DNA of 64,000 nt from NCBI GenBank assembly GCA_963793465.1, contig CAWCAJ010000012.1:186001-250000 (forward strand), given 5' to 3'. The notes below the pieces were generated by a model that saw only the letters and a list, made by a program, of their open reading frames with translations, did no database searches and was not told the origin of the DNA. The translations under genes were made by a program, and so were the position numbers. Below are positions 9,213 to 18,785 of the stretch, piece by piece. Position 1 is the stretch's first letter, and each line of letters starts with the position of its first letter. This DNA comes from CAJQPP01 sp963793465. GTDB lineage: Bacteria; Planctomycetota; Planctomycetia; Pirellulales; Pirellulaceae.

Positions 9213-9526
9213 GTTTGACCCGCTCCAAGGATGCGACCCTGTGCGGTGACCCACCTGCATGGGCCGGGAAAAAACTCTCTGACCAGCCTTGCCATGCGTC
9301 CAGCAGCGCTGCCCCGCTCTGACCAACCCTGATACGCGTCCCTTTCGAATCGGACTGGAAAGGGTTGTTGGCAATTTGTTCCCAGTCCCGGGGCATCAGC
9401 GATGCGGCAACGAAACGGTTGAGACCTTCACATCCCGACCTCGCCAACTTGTCTTGCCGGTTTCATTCGTTTAGGCTCGGGAAACGTTTAGACGTGGGGA
9501 AAACGGATGCCAACGTGAAGGAAGCT
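9213..9526. other. Intergenic gap upstream of the molybdoenzyme operon
   Basis: 314 bases between the selenoprotein stop and the Fe-S subunit start. No gene recognised; presumably contains the operon promoter. Confidence 0.4.
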
Positions 9527-10363
9527 ATGAGCGAGAAGAGTAGAAGGGAATTCCTGGAAACGGCTGTGGCCGCTTCGGCTGCGTATACGGCATCAGGATT
9601 TGGCAAGACGGAAGGCTCGCCTGAGGGCCCACCAGCAGCGGCCGCGTCCAGTCCCGGCGATGCCCCGCGGGAAGACTGGCAGCAACGCATGGTGCCTCCC
9701 GATGATGGCAAGCGATTCGGCTGGTTTATCGATACCCGTCGTTGCTTCGGATGTCACGGATGTGAAGTCTCCTGTAAGGCCGAAAACGATGTACCGCTGG
9801 GGAACTACATTCGCCAGACCTTTTACAAGGATGTCGGTGCCTACCCCAAGGTAGCCAGGATGTTCCTGCCCATGAGTTGCCAACACTGCGAGGACGCGCC
9901 CTGCCTGAAAGCCTGCCCCACAGGCGCGATCAGCAAGGGAACGGGTGGCAGTGTGATCATCGATTACGCGACTTGTGATGGATCCGGCGAGTGTGTGAGT
10001 GCATGCCCCTACGGGGCCATTTACATGGACCCACAGAAGAAACAGGCGGTCAAGTGCCACAATTGCTACCATCGCCTTGAGCATGAGATGCAACCCGCCT
10101 GTGCCTCCACCTGCCCCGCAGACGCCATCTATTTTGGGGACTTGAACGATCCGGAATCGACGGTTTCCAGGGCCCTCGACAAGGCTCGCGAAATCGAATT
10201 GCCGTTGGTGCAATTGCGCGTGGAAAAGAACACGCGTCCGCGGATGTGGTTTACTGGACCGGCACCTGCCGAAATCGAACGCGATTTGCCTGCCGAAGGC
10301 GAGTCCTATTCGCCGGAAGCCTACAACATATACAACTGGAGAAAAGACAACTCCGATGACTGA
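9527..10363 (+). CDS. 4Fe-4S electron-transfer subunit of a molybdopterin oxidoreductase
   Basis: A DmsB/PsrB/NrfC-type polyferredoxin (278 residues) that passes electrons to or from the catalytic subunit. The N-terminus has a Tat-like SRREFLETA motif followed by an Ala-rich stretch. Four cysteine clusters are visible: CFGCHGCEVSC, CQHCEDAPCLKACP, CDGSGECVSACP and CHNCYHRL...CASTCP, enough for four cubane clusters. I chose the ATG at 9527 because GAAGGA lies six bases upstream and the twin arginine then falls at residues 6-7; the frame opens at 9365. The stop overlaps the catalytic gene by eight bases, indicating coupling. Confidence 0.9.
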   Translation: MSEKSRREFLETAVAASAAYTASGFGKTEGSPEGPPAAAASSPGDAPREDWQQRMVPPDDGKRFGWFIDTRRCFGCHGCEVSCKAENDVPLGNYIRQTFYKDVGAYPKVARMFLPMSCQHCEDAPCLKACPTGAISKGTGGSVIIDYATCDGSGECVSACPYGAIYMDPQKKQAVKCHNCYHRLEHEMQPACASTCPADAIYFGDLNDPESTVSRALDKAREIELPLVQLRVEKNTRPRMWFTGPAPAEIERDLPAEGESYSPEAYNIYNWRKDNSDD

Positions 10364-13076
10364 CCAGAACCGTCGCAGCTTCATCAAACTGGGTGCCGCC
10401 GTGGTGGGGTGCTCCGTCTTGGGAAGCCAGGTCCGGCCCGCCAGCCCACTGTCCCTGAAGCCGGAAGTGGGGAAGGACGGATTTCGCATGCCGGGAAACA
10501 CAGAGATTCCTGGTCCGGGCACCCGCAAACAATGGCCCCGACTTGACAAATATGTGGGGACGCAACAGATTCCCGGCATGTGCCAGCTATGCAGCACCGT
10601 GTGCGGCATCGTCGGCCACGTCAAAGACGGACGTCTCTTGAAAATCGAAGGCAATCCCAATGACCCCAACAGTCGCGGTCGTCTTTGTGCGCGGGGACAT
10701 GCCGGCCTGAATCATCTCTACCATCCGGAAAGACTACTGTATCCACTGAAGCGAATGGGAGCCCGCGGCGAGGGGAAATGGAAACGTATCACCTGGGACG
10801 AGGCACTGGATGAAGTGGCGTCCCGGCTGAAAGCGGTGCGGGAATCGGGCCAGCCGGAAGAATTCGCCTTTCACCAGGGGCGGCAACGCAGCAAAGATGC
10901 GTTGAAGCGATTTTTGGACGCCTATGGCACCAAAACTCAGCTGTCACATCGCGCCCTCTGCAGCGGCAACCGCAGAGCGGCCAATCTGACCTATCTGTGG
11001 GAAAGCGATTGGGACCTGAACGATGTGGAACACAGCAAGTACATTCTGAATTTTGGATCCAACGCCTTCGAAGCCCATCAGGGGCACGTGCCCTTTGCCA
11101 ACCGGATTCAGAATGGCCGGTTCCTGAACGGCGCCAAGATGGTGACTTTCGATGTGCGTTTAAGCAACACCGCCGGGGCCAGCGATGAATGGTTCGCGCC
11201 GTTTCCGGGCACCGACGGAGCCATCGCCTTGGCCATGAGTCAGACCATTCTGGAGGCCAACCTGCAGGATAGTGATTTCCTGAATACCTGGACCAATGTG
11301 TCCGTCGCGGAACTGCGGGATCACTTGCAGGACAACACGCCGGAATGGGCGGCCAGAATCAGCGGTTTGCAGGCGAGTGACATTCGCCGCATCGCCCTGG
11401 AATTTGCCCAGGCCGCTCCGGCAGCAACCACCATGTGCAACCGCGGTTCTTCTGCCCACTTGAATGGATATTACAACGATCGCGCCATTCAACTGCTGAA
11501 TGCCGTGGTGGGCAGCGTCGGTCGCAAGGGAGGCTGGTGTTGGTCACCCTGGGGCGGTTTGGACCCCGACTTGAAAACGCCGGCGGCCCCACCGGCCGCC
11601 AAAACCTGGAGTGTTTTGGAAGACCCCCCGGAATACCCCTTGGCCAACGTCTGGCGCCGTATGCGTGTCGGAGAGATTGTCTACCTGTATCTGCTGCAAG
11701 GTCGTGCGAAGATGCAGGCCTACATGACCTACAACCTGGATTCACCGTTGACCTGGCCGGAGGAAAGCCTCACGAAGCAGGTGTTGTGCGACGAGTCCCT
11801 GATCCAATTTCACGTTTGCATCAATCCGTTTTACAACGAGACCGCTCACTATGCGGATATCGTGTTGCCCTGGACGACCTATCTGGAAAGATGGGATCTG
11901 GATGCCCGGGGATCTTACAACCTGAAACCCTATGTCGGGCTGCGAACACCCATGGTGGAACCCCTGGGTGAATCCAGGGATGTCCGTGAGTTCTTCCCCG
12001 AATTGGCACGCCGCATCGGGGGCGGAATGGAGCAGTGGTATCAGTACGGCAGCCAGGAAGACTACATGCGGGAATGGGCGCGGGAAGTTCCCATGAATCC
12101 CAAGACGGGTAAGGCGGGGCTTGATCGCTTGCTGCAGGAAGGTGCCTGGGAGAACCCCGAACGGGAAGCGTACTATGAGCCCTACAATCAGCCAGTTCCC
12201 GAAGACCAAGTTCAGGACGCCGTGATCACGGAAAACGGGATCCTCATGAAGGATGGCAAGGGAATCGGATTGAAACTGGGCGACCGTTTCGTGCGGGGCT
12301 TTGCAACACCCAGTCGCAAGTTTGAAATCCGCAGCCTGTTTGTGGAACGGACGGGTCAGAATCTGGACTGTACGGAATTGATCAACCAAAGCGGTGGCAA
12401 AGCCAGCAACCGGCCCGCCCAACATCAAGGGCACGAGTTGGAGATCGACTCCATGCCGATCTGGTTACAACCGGTGGAACACCAAAAATTAGCCGATGAC
12501 CAACTGATCATGACCAGTTTCAAATGGAATGTTCACAATCATGGCCGCACCATGAACCTCAAATGGTTGGCTGAAATCGTGCACAGCAACCCGGCCTGGT
12601 TGAATCCTGCGACTGCCCGAAAGTTTGGCGTCGGCAATGGTGACTGGATCGAACTGACCAGTTATCACAGCGAAATGCTGGCCGAGGTTTCGCCACACTT
12701 GAACCATGTCGAGCCGGACCAACAGGGCCGCCGCGTGGCTGGCCAAATGCGGGTACCCGTCGTGCTGATGGAAGGAATCCACCCGCAGGCGATTGCCATG
12801 AGTAACTCTTGCGGTCACTGGCAGTACACCTCAGTGGCAACCGCCAGCAAAAACCGAACGGGTCAACACCGACAGGGCAGTGACGATGCCAGGTACCGGG
12901 ATCCCGACTGGGAGCAAAACATGTGGTGGGAGGACGCTTCCCAAGGAGACCCCACCAAGTGGCAACCCAACACGGGCCATGGCTGGAATCAGAACCAGAT
13001 TCTTCCCGTGGCACCGGATCCGGTGACAGGCCAACAGGCATTTCATTCCACAGTGGTTGCGATCCGCAAGATTTAG
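10356..13076 (+). CDS. Tat-exported molybdopterin-dependent oxidoreductase, catalytic subunit
   Basis: A 906-residue DMSO-reductase-family enzyme acting in the periplasm. It starts with a Tat signal (NRRSFIKLG), then the Mo-bisMGD Fe4S4 domain with CQLCSTVCGIVGHV and a later CARGHAG, then molybdopterin and C-terminal dinucleotide-binding domains. The expected Mo-ligand position reads HRALCSGNR, that is a cysteine, as in polysulfide/thiosulfate reductases, and not selenocysteine. The overall build suggests a polysulfide, thiosulfate, arsenate or similar reductase/oxidase; the substrate is not determined. It overlaps the Fe-S subunit gene and is followed by a TorD-like chaperone gene. No NrfD/PsrC-type membrane anchor gene is adjacent. 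Confidence 0.9.
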   Translation: MTDQNRRSFIKLGAAVVGCSVLGSQVRPASPLSLKPEVGKDGFRMPGNTEIPGPGTRKQWPRLDKYVGTQQIPGMCQLCSTVCGIVGHVKDGRLLKIEGNPNDPNSRGRLCARGHAGLNHLYHPERLLYPLKRMGARGEGKWKRITWDEALDEVASRLKAVRESGQPEEFAFHQGRQRSKDALKRFLDAYGTKTQLSHRALCSGNRRAANLTYLWESDWDLNDVEHSKYILNFGSNAFEAHQGHVPFANRIQNGRFLNGAKMVTFDVRLSNTAGASDEWFAPFPGTDGAIALAMSQTILEANLQDSDFLNTWTNVSVAELRDHLQDNTPEWAARISGLQASDIRRIALEFAQAAPAATTMCNRGSSAHLNGYYNDRAIQLLNAVVGSVGRKGGWCWSPWGGLDPDLKTPAAPPAAKTWSVLEDPPEYPLANVWRRMRVGEIVYLYLLQGRAKMQAYMTYNLDSPLTWPEESLTKQVLCDESLIQFHVCINPFYNETAHYADIVLPWTTYLERWDLDARGSYNLKPYVGLRTPMVEPLGESRDVREFFPELARRIGGGMEQWYQYGSQEDYMREWAREVPMNPKTGKAGLDRLLQEGAWENPEREAYYEPYNQPVPEDQVQDAVITENGILMKDGKGIGLKLGDRFVRGFATPSRKFEIRSLFVERTGQNLDCTELINQSGGKASNRPAQHQGHELEIDSMPIWLQPVEHQKLADDQLIMTSFKWNVHNHGRTMNLKWLAEIVHSNPAWLNPATARKFGVGNGDWIELTSYHSEMLAEVSPHLNHVEPDQQGRRVAGQMRVPVVLMEGIHPQAIAMSNSCGHWQYTSVATASKNRTGQHRQGSDDARYRDPDWEQNMWWEDASQGDPTKWQPNTGHGWNQNQILPVAPDPVTGQQAFHSTVVAIRKI

Positions 13077-13203
13077 CCTGACATCCAGGACCCTTACCGT
13101 GCGAACCGAGTAGAGCATCCCGCCGGATGTTGGTCGCACGGGGGTGTGTCAAAAACGATGGGATTACTACCGTTACCACTCGCCCAAGCCCAGCAAGGCT
13201 CCC

Positions 13204-13782
13204 ATGTCGCAAACCGTAAATTTGCCAACCACGAATTTTCAGGAGGCAGCGGGCCTGCTCAACCTGCTTGCTTCGCTGTGGGGGCAGGAGGTGGATGCCG
13301 CCACCCTGAAGGCCATGATGCAACCCGCTTTCTCAGAGGCCTGGAAAGAGTCAGGTGGCAAACTGCCCGGCCAGATATCAGCCGAATTGCTGGCGGACCT
13401 GCAGGTCGACTATTGCCAACTGCTGATTGGCCCCAAAAACCACGTTCCTCCGGTGCAGTCGATTTGGGACCAGGCGCGATTCCAGGGGGATGCCACCGCC
13501 TCCATGAAAAAGTACATCGAGCTGCTGGACGGATTTCAACCCTGTGTCGGCTTCGTCGACCACGTAGCTGTGCAATTGCAATACGCCAGTGCTTTGATGA
13601 GTCTGTCGCATCAATCCCGGCGAAAATTGATGCAGGGTCTGGCGACCGCTTTTGCACGTGACCACTTACAGTGGAGCTTGCCATTCTTCAATCGAGTGGA
13701 GCAGCGGGCCCAAACCGGCTTTTATCAATCGGTAGCCCGTGTCAGTCGCCAATTCCTGTTCGGCCCGTGCCCGACTGCATGA
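13204..13782 (+). CDS. TorD/DmsD-family molybdoenzyme assembly chaperone
   Basis: A 192-residue all-helical chaperone that binds the Tat signal of its partner and delays export until the molybdenum cofactor is inserted. The family block is LLIGPKNHVPPVQSIW, matching the GP...PP.ES.Y pattern of TorD-type proteins. The start at 13204 is preferred because the upstream in-frame extension from 13144 is not family-like. It lies 127 bases downstream of the catalytic subunit on the same strand, so it is its likely partner. Confidence 0.83.
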   Translation: MSQTVNLPTTNFQEAAGLLNLLASLWGQEVDAATLKAMMQPAFSEAWKESGGKLPGQISAELLADLQVDYCQLLIGPKNHVPPVQSIWDQARFQGDATASMKKYIELLDGFQPCVGFVDHVAVQLQYASALMSLSHQSRRKLMQGLATAFARDHLQWSLPFFNRVEQRAQTGFYQSVARVSRQFLFGPCPTA

Positions 13783-13892
13783 CGCGTCCGACTGCCATGT
13801 CAGCCTGGAAGACCGCGTGGGTCCCCAGCCATCGCATCAACGTTTGATCGGCCCGCTATCCTGATTCCTGGAAAGCGTCACTCGACACCGCG

Positions 13893-15200
13893 TTACTGCC
13901 GCGGCATCAACTCCAGAACCGCATGGGTCATGGCGGTGATGCTGGTCGTCAACACTGGTTCAGGATCAGGATAAAACTCGGCCGAATGAAGACTGGGGAT
14001 GGGCAATGCCATTTCGCTATAGCGATCCAATCGATCCTGGTTGATGGAACCCACCCAGAACAGCAGCGTGGGCATGCCTCCCTGTCGCCCAAACTGGCTG
14101 AAATCTTCGCCCCCCATGACCTGGTCGGCCACAAGCACATTCTCATCTCCCAGGGCAGACCGGAAAACCGGGTCCAGCCGGGCCACCAGCGCCTCGTCGT
14201 TGGCCAATGATGGCGTTCCTTCCGAGATTGTTATTTGCGGTTCCCTGGCGTTGCAACTGAGGGCCGCTGCTGTTGCTTTGCGTTGAATCCCCTCCAGCAA
14301 ACTGGCCCGCACTTCGTCGGAATAACTGCGAACGGTCAGTTGTAAATGGCATTGGTCCGAGATGATATTGTGCTTGGTTCCGGCGCGGATTGAGCCCACG
14401 GTGATCACAGCCGGTTCAGTAGGCTTGACTTCCCGGCTGACGATCGTCTGCACATCCAGTACAAACTTGGCCGCCTGCACGATCGGGTCGACGGTCGTAT
14501 GTGGATAGGCGCCATGACCACCCCGTCCAAACAGCGTCACATCGACGCTGTCCACGTTGGCCATCATATAACCACCGCGAACGGCGATTTTTCCACTGGG
14601 TATCCCCAAAGCGCAATGGATCGCCAGGCAAAAATCCGGCTTGGGGAATTTTTCGAAAAGCCCGTCTTCGATCATGGCGTTGGCCCCCGAACCGCGTTCC
14701 TCCGCAGGTTGGCCCACCAATACCAGAGTGCCTTGCCATTCATCTTGATGGTTGGCCAGGTACTGAGCCGAACCCAACAGGTTCGTCATATGAATGTCAT
14801 GGCCACAGGCATGCATCACGCCTACGGTTGCACCGCTGGAATCCTCAACCTTTACCTGTGAGGCATAGGGACGACCGGTGCGCTCCACCACTGGCAAACC
14901 ATCCAGGTCAGCCCGCAGCATCACAACCGGGCCACTGCCATTTTGCAAAACCCCGACGACTCCGAACCCGCCAATGTTGGTCGTCACCTCGCAGCCCATT
15001 TTCTGCAGCTCTTCCGCAAAACGGGCACTTGTGGCCTGCTCTTCAAAAGACAGTTCCGGATGCTTGTGAAAATGGATGTAAAGCTGAACCAGCCCTTCCA
15101 AATTGGCAGTCACCCAAGCCGCAGGATCGACCGCGGAAACGGTGCCCGGACTTGTAAGGAAACTGACCAGCAGCAAGACGGCCAATACGTAGGTCTTCAT
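13893..15200 (-). CDS. Secreted M20-family amidohydrolase
   Basis: A zinc-dependent amidohydrolase/peptidase (N-acyl amino acid hydrolase or IAA-amino-acid hydrolase-like, PF01546 plus dimerisation domain PF07687). The first 23 residues form a signal peptide ending TVSA-VDP, so it acts in the periplasm. Metal-binding motifs are HACGHDIH and PAEERGSGA, with HKHPELSFEE near the N-terminus and GGEDFSQFG near the C-terminus. The 435-residue length is normal. Substrate unknown. Single gene, facing away from the chaperone gene. Confidence 0.92.
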   Translation of the reverse strand: MKTYVLAVLLLVSFLTSPGTVSAVDPAAWVTANLEGLVQLYIHFHKHPELSFEEQATSARFAEELQKMGCEVTTNIGGFGVVGVLQNGSGPVVMLRADLDGLPVVERTGRPYASQVKVEDSSGATVGVMHACGHDIHMTNLLGSAQYLANHQDEWQGTLVLVGQPAEERGSGANAMIEDGLFEKFPKPDFCLAIHCALGIPSGKIAVRGGYMMANVDSVDVTLFGRGGHGAYPHTTVDPIVQAAKFVLDVQTIVSREVKPTEPAVITVGSIRAGTKHNIISDQCHLQLTVRSYSDEVRASLLEGIQRKATAAALSCNAREPQITISEGTPSLANDEALVARLDPVFRSALGDENVLVADQVMGGEDFSQFGRQGGMPTLLFWVGSINQDRLDRYSEMALPIPSLHSAEFYPDPEPVLTTSITAMTHAVLELMPRQ

Positions 15201-15330
15201 AATGGAAATCCAAACCTCGATGGAGTTTCAATGTGGGCAAAATTCAACGTGGGCAACATTCAATGCTGACAGAAGGACCGCTGCCGGGGTGGTCCAAAGC
15301 TCCTTCAATAAACAACCGGCAGTGCTCCCG

Positions 15331-15732
15331 TCATGTTGCCGATTTCATGATTCGCGGAGACGCGGGTTGGATCAAAGCCGCCACGGCACCGGCGGGGTCC
15401 TTGATGATACACATCCTACCGTATGCCCCCATGTCCCGTACGGGACAGACGATCTCGCCGCCCAGTTTCGTGCAGGCGGCCATGGAGGCCGATAAGTCAG
15501 CAACGGTAATATAGATCATCCACTGCGTGGGAATTTCCGCGTTGCTGCCTCGCTGGTGACAGATACCGGCAACGGGATCGGTTCCGGGTGCCGGATGCAC
15601 ACAATAATCTTCGTAGTCATCAACGGCCGCGGCCGTACTGCACCATCCCGTCACCTGGGTATAAAAATCCTTGATCTTAACTGCATCTTTGCAGGTCAAA
15701 TCGATCCAGCCAATCTTGCCAATCTCAGTCAC
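15331..15732 (-). CDS. VOC-superfamily (glyoxalase/bleomycin-resistance fold) protein
   Basis: A 133-residue protein with the paired beta-alpha-beta-beta-beta modules of the vicinal-oxygen-chelate fold: IGWIDLTCKDAVKIKDFYTQVTGW at the start and a KDPAGAVAALIQP end strand. It resembles the uncharacterised planctomycete VOC proteins of the CFP-30 type. Function unknown. A second VOC gene lies at 37410-37829 with a similar layout. Confidence 0.82.
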   Translation of the reverse strand: MTEIGKIGWIDLTCKDAVKIKDFYTQVTGWCSTAAAVDDYEDYCVHPAPGTDPVAGICHQRGSNAEIPTQWMIYITVADLSASMAACTKLGGEIVCPVRDMGAYGRMCIIKDPAGAVAALIQPASPRIMKSAT

Positions 15733-16181
15733 GTGCGAAGGCCTCAGGTCGAATGCGAATTACGGAATTGGGAGTTGCCAATTGGGAGTTGCCAATTGGA
15801 ATCGGGTTTGGACGCGGTCAAGCTACTGTAGAGTATCGACCGGGCCCTGACAAATAAATCCCGGACCTGACGTTCGATCGGGACGGCTGCCGCAACCCCT
15901 GCAACCATTGCTCGGTTGAGTCCACTTCGGTGTCGGCGAACGCCAGGGCAGCCATAAAACCGCTGTACTTGTTTGGCTGGTACTTTCACATTGCAAATGA
16001 TGATCGAATGGATGCGAAAGTTCTACTGACGAGGAGCTATTTTGACCATGTTATCAGTGGTGGCCGAGTGTGCTGCAGGTAGACCCGGTGCAGATCGGGG
16101 CGGTTTGTTTCCAACTCCACTGGGCCAGCGAACCCATGGGTGGTCTCGATCTGCAGATTCAAACGCACTCGGGAATTGGGT
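15733..16181. repeat. Intergenic gap with a 15-bp tandem repeat
   Basis: 449 bases. At 15774-15800 the unit ATTGGGAGTTGCCA is repeated about twice. A small open frame of 62 codons near 16042-16230 has a GAGGAG upstream but no recognisable protein features. Nothing else seen. Confidence 0.45.
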
Positions 16182-16601
16182 TCAACCGATTCTAGGGAAG
16201 GAGTTGAAATCCATGATCAAGTCCGGGTAAGATTCCCGCAACTGGTCCGCATTGTCGGCGTTGAAGCTGCGAACTTCCGTGATTTCAATCCTGCCGCCGG
16301 GGTAAATCACCATTTGCAGCGGTTGGTTATCGTGGATCACGTCAAAGGTTGTGACTCCATCGACCACCGTTTTGGAACACCTGCGATCTTCGATGCGCTG
16401 GGCCGCCAGGATCTCACGGCTGGTCTTGATCCGGGATGGTCGATGCATCACGGGGCCGGCATCGGGGACATGCACATGCGGGGCTAATTTGGGAATCTCA
16501 TGCATAGGTAGTTCGATGGTTTCCTGTCCTGGCAACCCCCCACCGGTTGCAACCATACCGACCCAGGCCCAACCTACCAACCAAATTCTCGATGATCGCA
16601 T
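16182..16601 (-). CDS. Small secreted protein of unknown function
   Basis: 139 residues starting MRSSRIWLVG, with an N-terminal signal peptide ending near GLPGQ. The ATG at 16601 has a strong AGGAGG seven bases upstream, which decides the start over the longer frame opening at 16751. The mature part has His/Pro-rich and basic stretches (HEIPKLAPHVHVPD, KTSREILAAQRIEDRRCSK) and a short beta-rich C-terminus (MVIYPGGRIEITEV). No family recognised. Confidence 0.7.
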   Translation of the reverse strand: MRSSRIWLVGWAWVGMVATGGGLPGQETIELPMHEIPKLAPHVHVPDAGPVMHRPSRIKTSREILAAQRIEDRRCSKTVVDGVTTFDVIHDNQPLQMVIYPGGRIEITEVRSFNADNADQLRESYPDLIMDFNSFPRIG

Positions 16602-16692
16602 CGTATGTCCTCCTGTCATGCGTCGCATTTTCTCCATCGTATCGACTGCCCCAGCCCGCACCAACCTCGAAAACCCATGAACAATCCCGCCA

Positions 16693-17235
16693 TCAGAGAA
16701 TGCTATCCAGGATAGCGTCGACAATATCGCGGGGTGACTGTTCACCGGCAAAACGCATCACCGGACACGTCAGCGACGCCAGATACTGTTCATGTTTTGG
16801 CAGAGATTTTCCGGGTTGATCACCGACATCGTAACGCGAAGTCCACTGCATAAATTCACGATGGGTGTCCTGCATGTCACCACCCTCCTGGATTCTTGAC
16901 CCAAATCGGGCTGACTCCCGTTGCCGTAATCGCTGCAGCCGCATTTCCACCGGAACATACAAAAACACGACAGTCGTCCATCGCAAATCAAGATCGTGCA
17001 GCCAGCCCGCCACCCCGCCACTGAGCACCCAATTGGCGGTTGGCGGCAGGTCTCGGGAAATCAACTGCCGGCAGGATTCCAGGGAACGCTGTTTTTGGAA
17101 GGGCGGGTCCGTGGGCAAATGATAGTAGTCATCGCTATCAAAGAACGGAATGGAGAGTGCTTTGGCGAGGCGTCTGCCCACGGTTGTCGTACCGCTACCG
17201 GAAGCACCCAGAATGTTGATACGCGTGTCATTCAT
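16693..17235 (-). CDS. P-loop kinase/NTPase (adenylate/shikimate-kinase-like)
   Basis: A 180-residue small-molecule kinase-like NTPase. The Walker A motif is GASGSGTTT at residues 10-18, followed by the DSDDYYH substrate/Mg region and a WVLSGGVAGW strand. The helical lid carries several Arg (RLQRLRQRESARFG). Similar proteins are annotated AAA-family ATPase or gluconokinase-like; the substrate cannot be assigned. It overlaps nothing and lies 91 bases upstream of the small secreted protein gene on the same strand. Confidence 0.8.
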   Translation of the reverse strand: MNDTRINILGASGSGTTTVGRRLAKALSIPFFDSDDYYHLPTDPPFQKQRSLESCRQLISRDLPPTANWVLSGGVAGWLHDLDLRWTTVVFLYVPVEMRLQRLRQRESARFGSRIQEGGDMQDTHREFMQWTSRYDVGDQPGKSLPKHEQYLASLTCPVMRFAGEQSPRDIVDAILDSIL

Positions 17236-17340
17236 GCTTGCAATTCAGGAGGCCGCAAGAAACCCTGGATTCCGGTTCGACCCCTGTGTCGGTGTGCTTC
17301 GTCATCCAGCTGGGCCCCGGCCAACCAGTTCAGGAAAACC

Positions 17341-17955
17341 TCAATCCTTCACCTGAAGTGATTTGATGATCTCTCGCCCGGGCTCCAGCCAGTCGGCCGC
17401 CAATTCATCGGTAACATTGAATGAAACCAGCAACATCCGATTATCGACCGAGGTTGCGACCATCATGTTGTGGATGGTCGTATCGATTGCGGGCGACTGG
17501 AATTCCAATTGACACCACTCCCGACCATGATGGTGTTGAAAACCGCTAAACTGCCAGGTGGCACTTGGATACTGCTGCCGAATCGCGGGGTCCATTTTGC
17601 GATGCAACTCGGCCAGTTGGCTTGGCAGCAATCGATCTTGCGTATGATTGATCGCAATGTTGACGGTGCCATTTTCATTGCTATAGACCAGTGAAGGGGC
17701 CTTTTGGTTGGGGTACTTGATTTTCAGCATCTGATCATCCATCGGCGTGAAACCCTCTGGCAGCAACAACGACAGCTTGTCTTTCAGGACGGTCTGGGGC
17801 TGGAGCACCACCTTGCCGATTTTCTTTTCAGCCAACTGTTGCGGGGCACGGTTGTCGGCCCCCGCTGGTGAATCGTCCGACTGCGCCTGTAGCGCTGGAC
17901 TGCAACTCAGGGACACGACCAGGCAGATAATACCCGCCAATACTCCTCGATACAT
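17341..17955 (-). CDS. Secreted hypothetical protein (DcrB/PsbP-like fold possible)
   Basis: 204 residues with a clear signal peptide (ICLVVSLSCSPALQAQ). After a linker, LSLLLPEGFTPMDDQMLKIKYP and the following strands resemble the PsbP/DcrB/DUF1795 pattern, in which a lipoprotein-like domain begins with a 'fslplP.gf' strand; this is an inference by eye. A conserved-looking central part mentions HTQDRLLPSQLAELHRKMD. No partners. Function unknown. Confidence 0.68.
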   Translation of the reverse strand: MYRGVLAGIICLVVSLSCSPALQAQSDDSPAGADNRAPQQLAEKKIGKVVLQPQTVLKDKLSLLLPEGFTPMDDQMLKIKYPNQKAPSLVYSNENGTVNIAINHTQDRLLPSQLAELHRKMDPAIRQQYPSATWQFSGFQHHHGREWCQLEFQSPAIDTTIHNMMVATSVDNRMLLVSFNVTDELAADWLEPGREIIKSLQVKD

Positions 17956-18253
17956 GTTTGGCCTCGTAAAAAATTTTTGCGCAAAAAAAGCTCAGGGCCG
18001 GCAACAGCGGTCCGGCAATCATTGCCAGTCCGCATGACTGATTCGGAATCGAATTCGATCTGCTGACTTCAGCCTCGTGATCCGACACGATCACCATAAT
18101 TGTCCATAAGTTTGCGAAGTTCAAGTCGGAGTCTGGCCGGGCTGAATTTCAACCCAGCATTCTCGGCATTCGAACCTGCGGATCCGCAAGGCCGACGCCA
18201 ATCGCGGGACATTTTGATGTTGGGAATGCGTTTCGTTCCGGTGAAGCCCCTAT

Positions 18254-18709
18254 CTATGTTCGGGAATCAGGGGATCGGTCTGCTGTGGATCGTGTGGCCA
18301 GATATTCCAGTCGGCCAAACCAAATCATGATTGCGGGCACCAGCAAAAACACCTGCCCTGAAACAAATACGGAGGAGGGCCAATTCATATTCTGCAAGAC
18401 CTCCCGCGAGGCCCAACCGCCTACCGCGGTCCACGCCACAGGAACGGCCACGGCCAGGACCGACAGCAGGATCAACAAGCCTTGAAACGGAAACAGTCGC
18501 TCCCGACGCACCCACAAAAACCCGGCGACTAGATTCGTCAAAAGAAAACAGGCGATCGGCACCAGAGAGAGCCCCGCTTGGTCATGGGCCACCAGAAACC
18601 CCGCGGTAACCAACATCCAGGCAGTGGCGCCCAGCGACGCTCCCCACCATCCGCCGGGATTCCATTGAAAACGCCCGGGTCCGACAATGGCCTGTTTGGC
18701 AGCTGACAT
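18254..18709 (-). CDS. Hypothetical membrane protein, four predicted TM segments
   Basis: 151 residues with four hydrophobic helices separated by short loops (GASLGATAWMLVTAGFLVAH, LVPIACFLLTNLVAGFLWV, LLILLSVLAVAVPVAWTAV, VFLLVPAIMIWFG). No recognised family or catalytic motif. The gene is single, on the minus strand, between the secreted hypothetical and the ADP-ribosylglycohydrolase gene. Confidence 0.62.
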   Translation of the reverse strand: MSAAKQAIVGPGRFQWNPGGWWGASLGATAWMLVTAGFLVAHDQAGLSLVPIACFLLTNLVAGFLWVRRERLFPFQGLLILLSVLAVAVPVAWTAVGGWASREVLQNMNWPSSVFVSGQVFLLVPAIMIWFGRLEYLATRSTADRSPDSRT

Positions 18710-18785
18710 GTCTTGTTGATCGCAAGTAGGGTTGGGGTTGCAGTCCGGTGAACACGCCGACAGTCAGGCTTTGGCTGGGATGGTC

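Noticed and set aside
10356..13076. Selenocysteine in the molybdoenzyme active site
   Set aside because: The frame has no internal TGA and the ligand position reads Cys (HRALCSGNR).
16042..16230. 62-codon ORF with an upstream GAGGAG
   Set aside because: No family features, overlaps the end of the secreted-protein gene, and the start would be a poorly placed TTG/ATG. Left as part of the gap.
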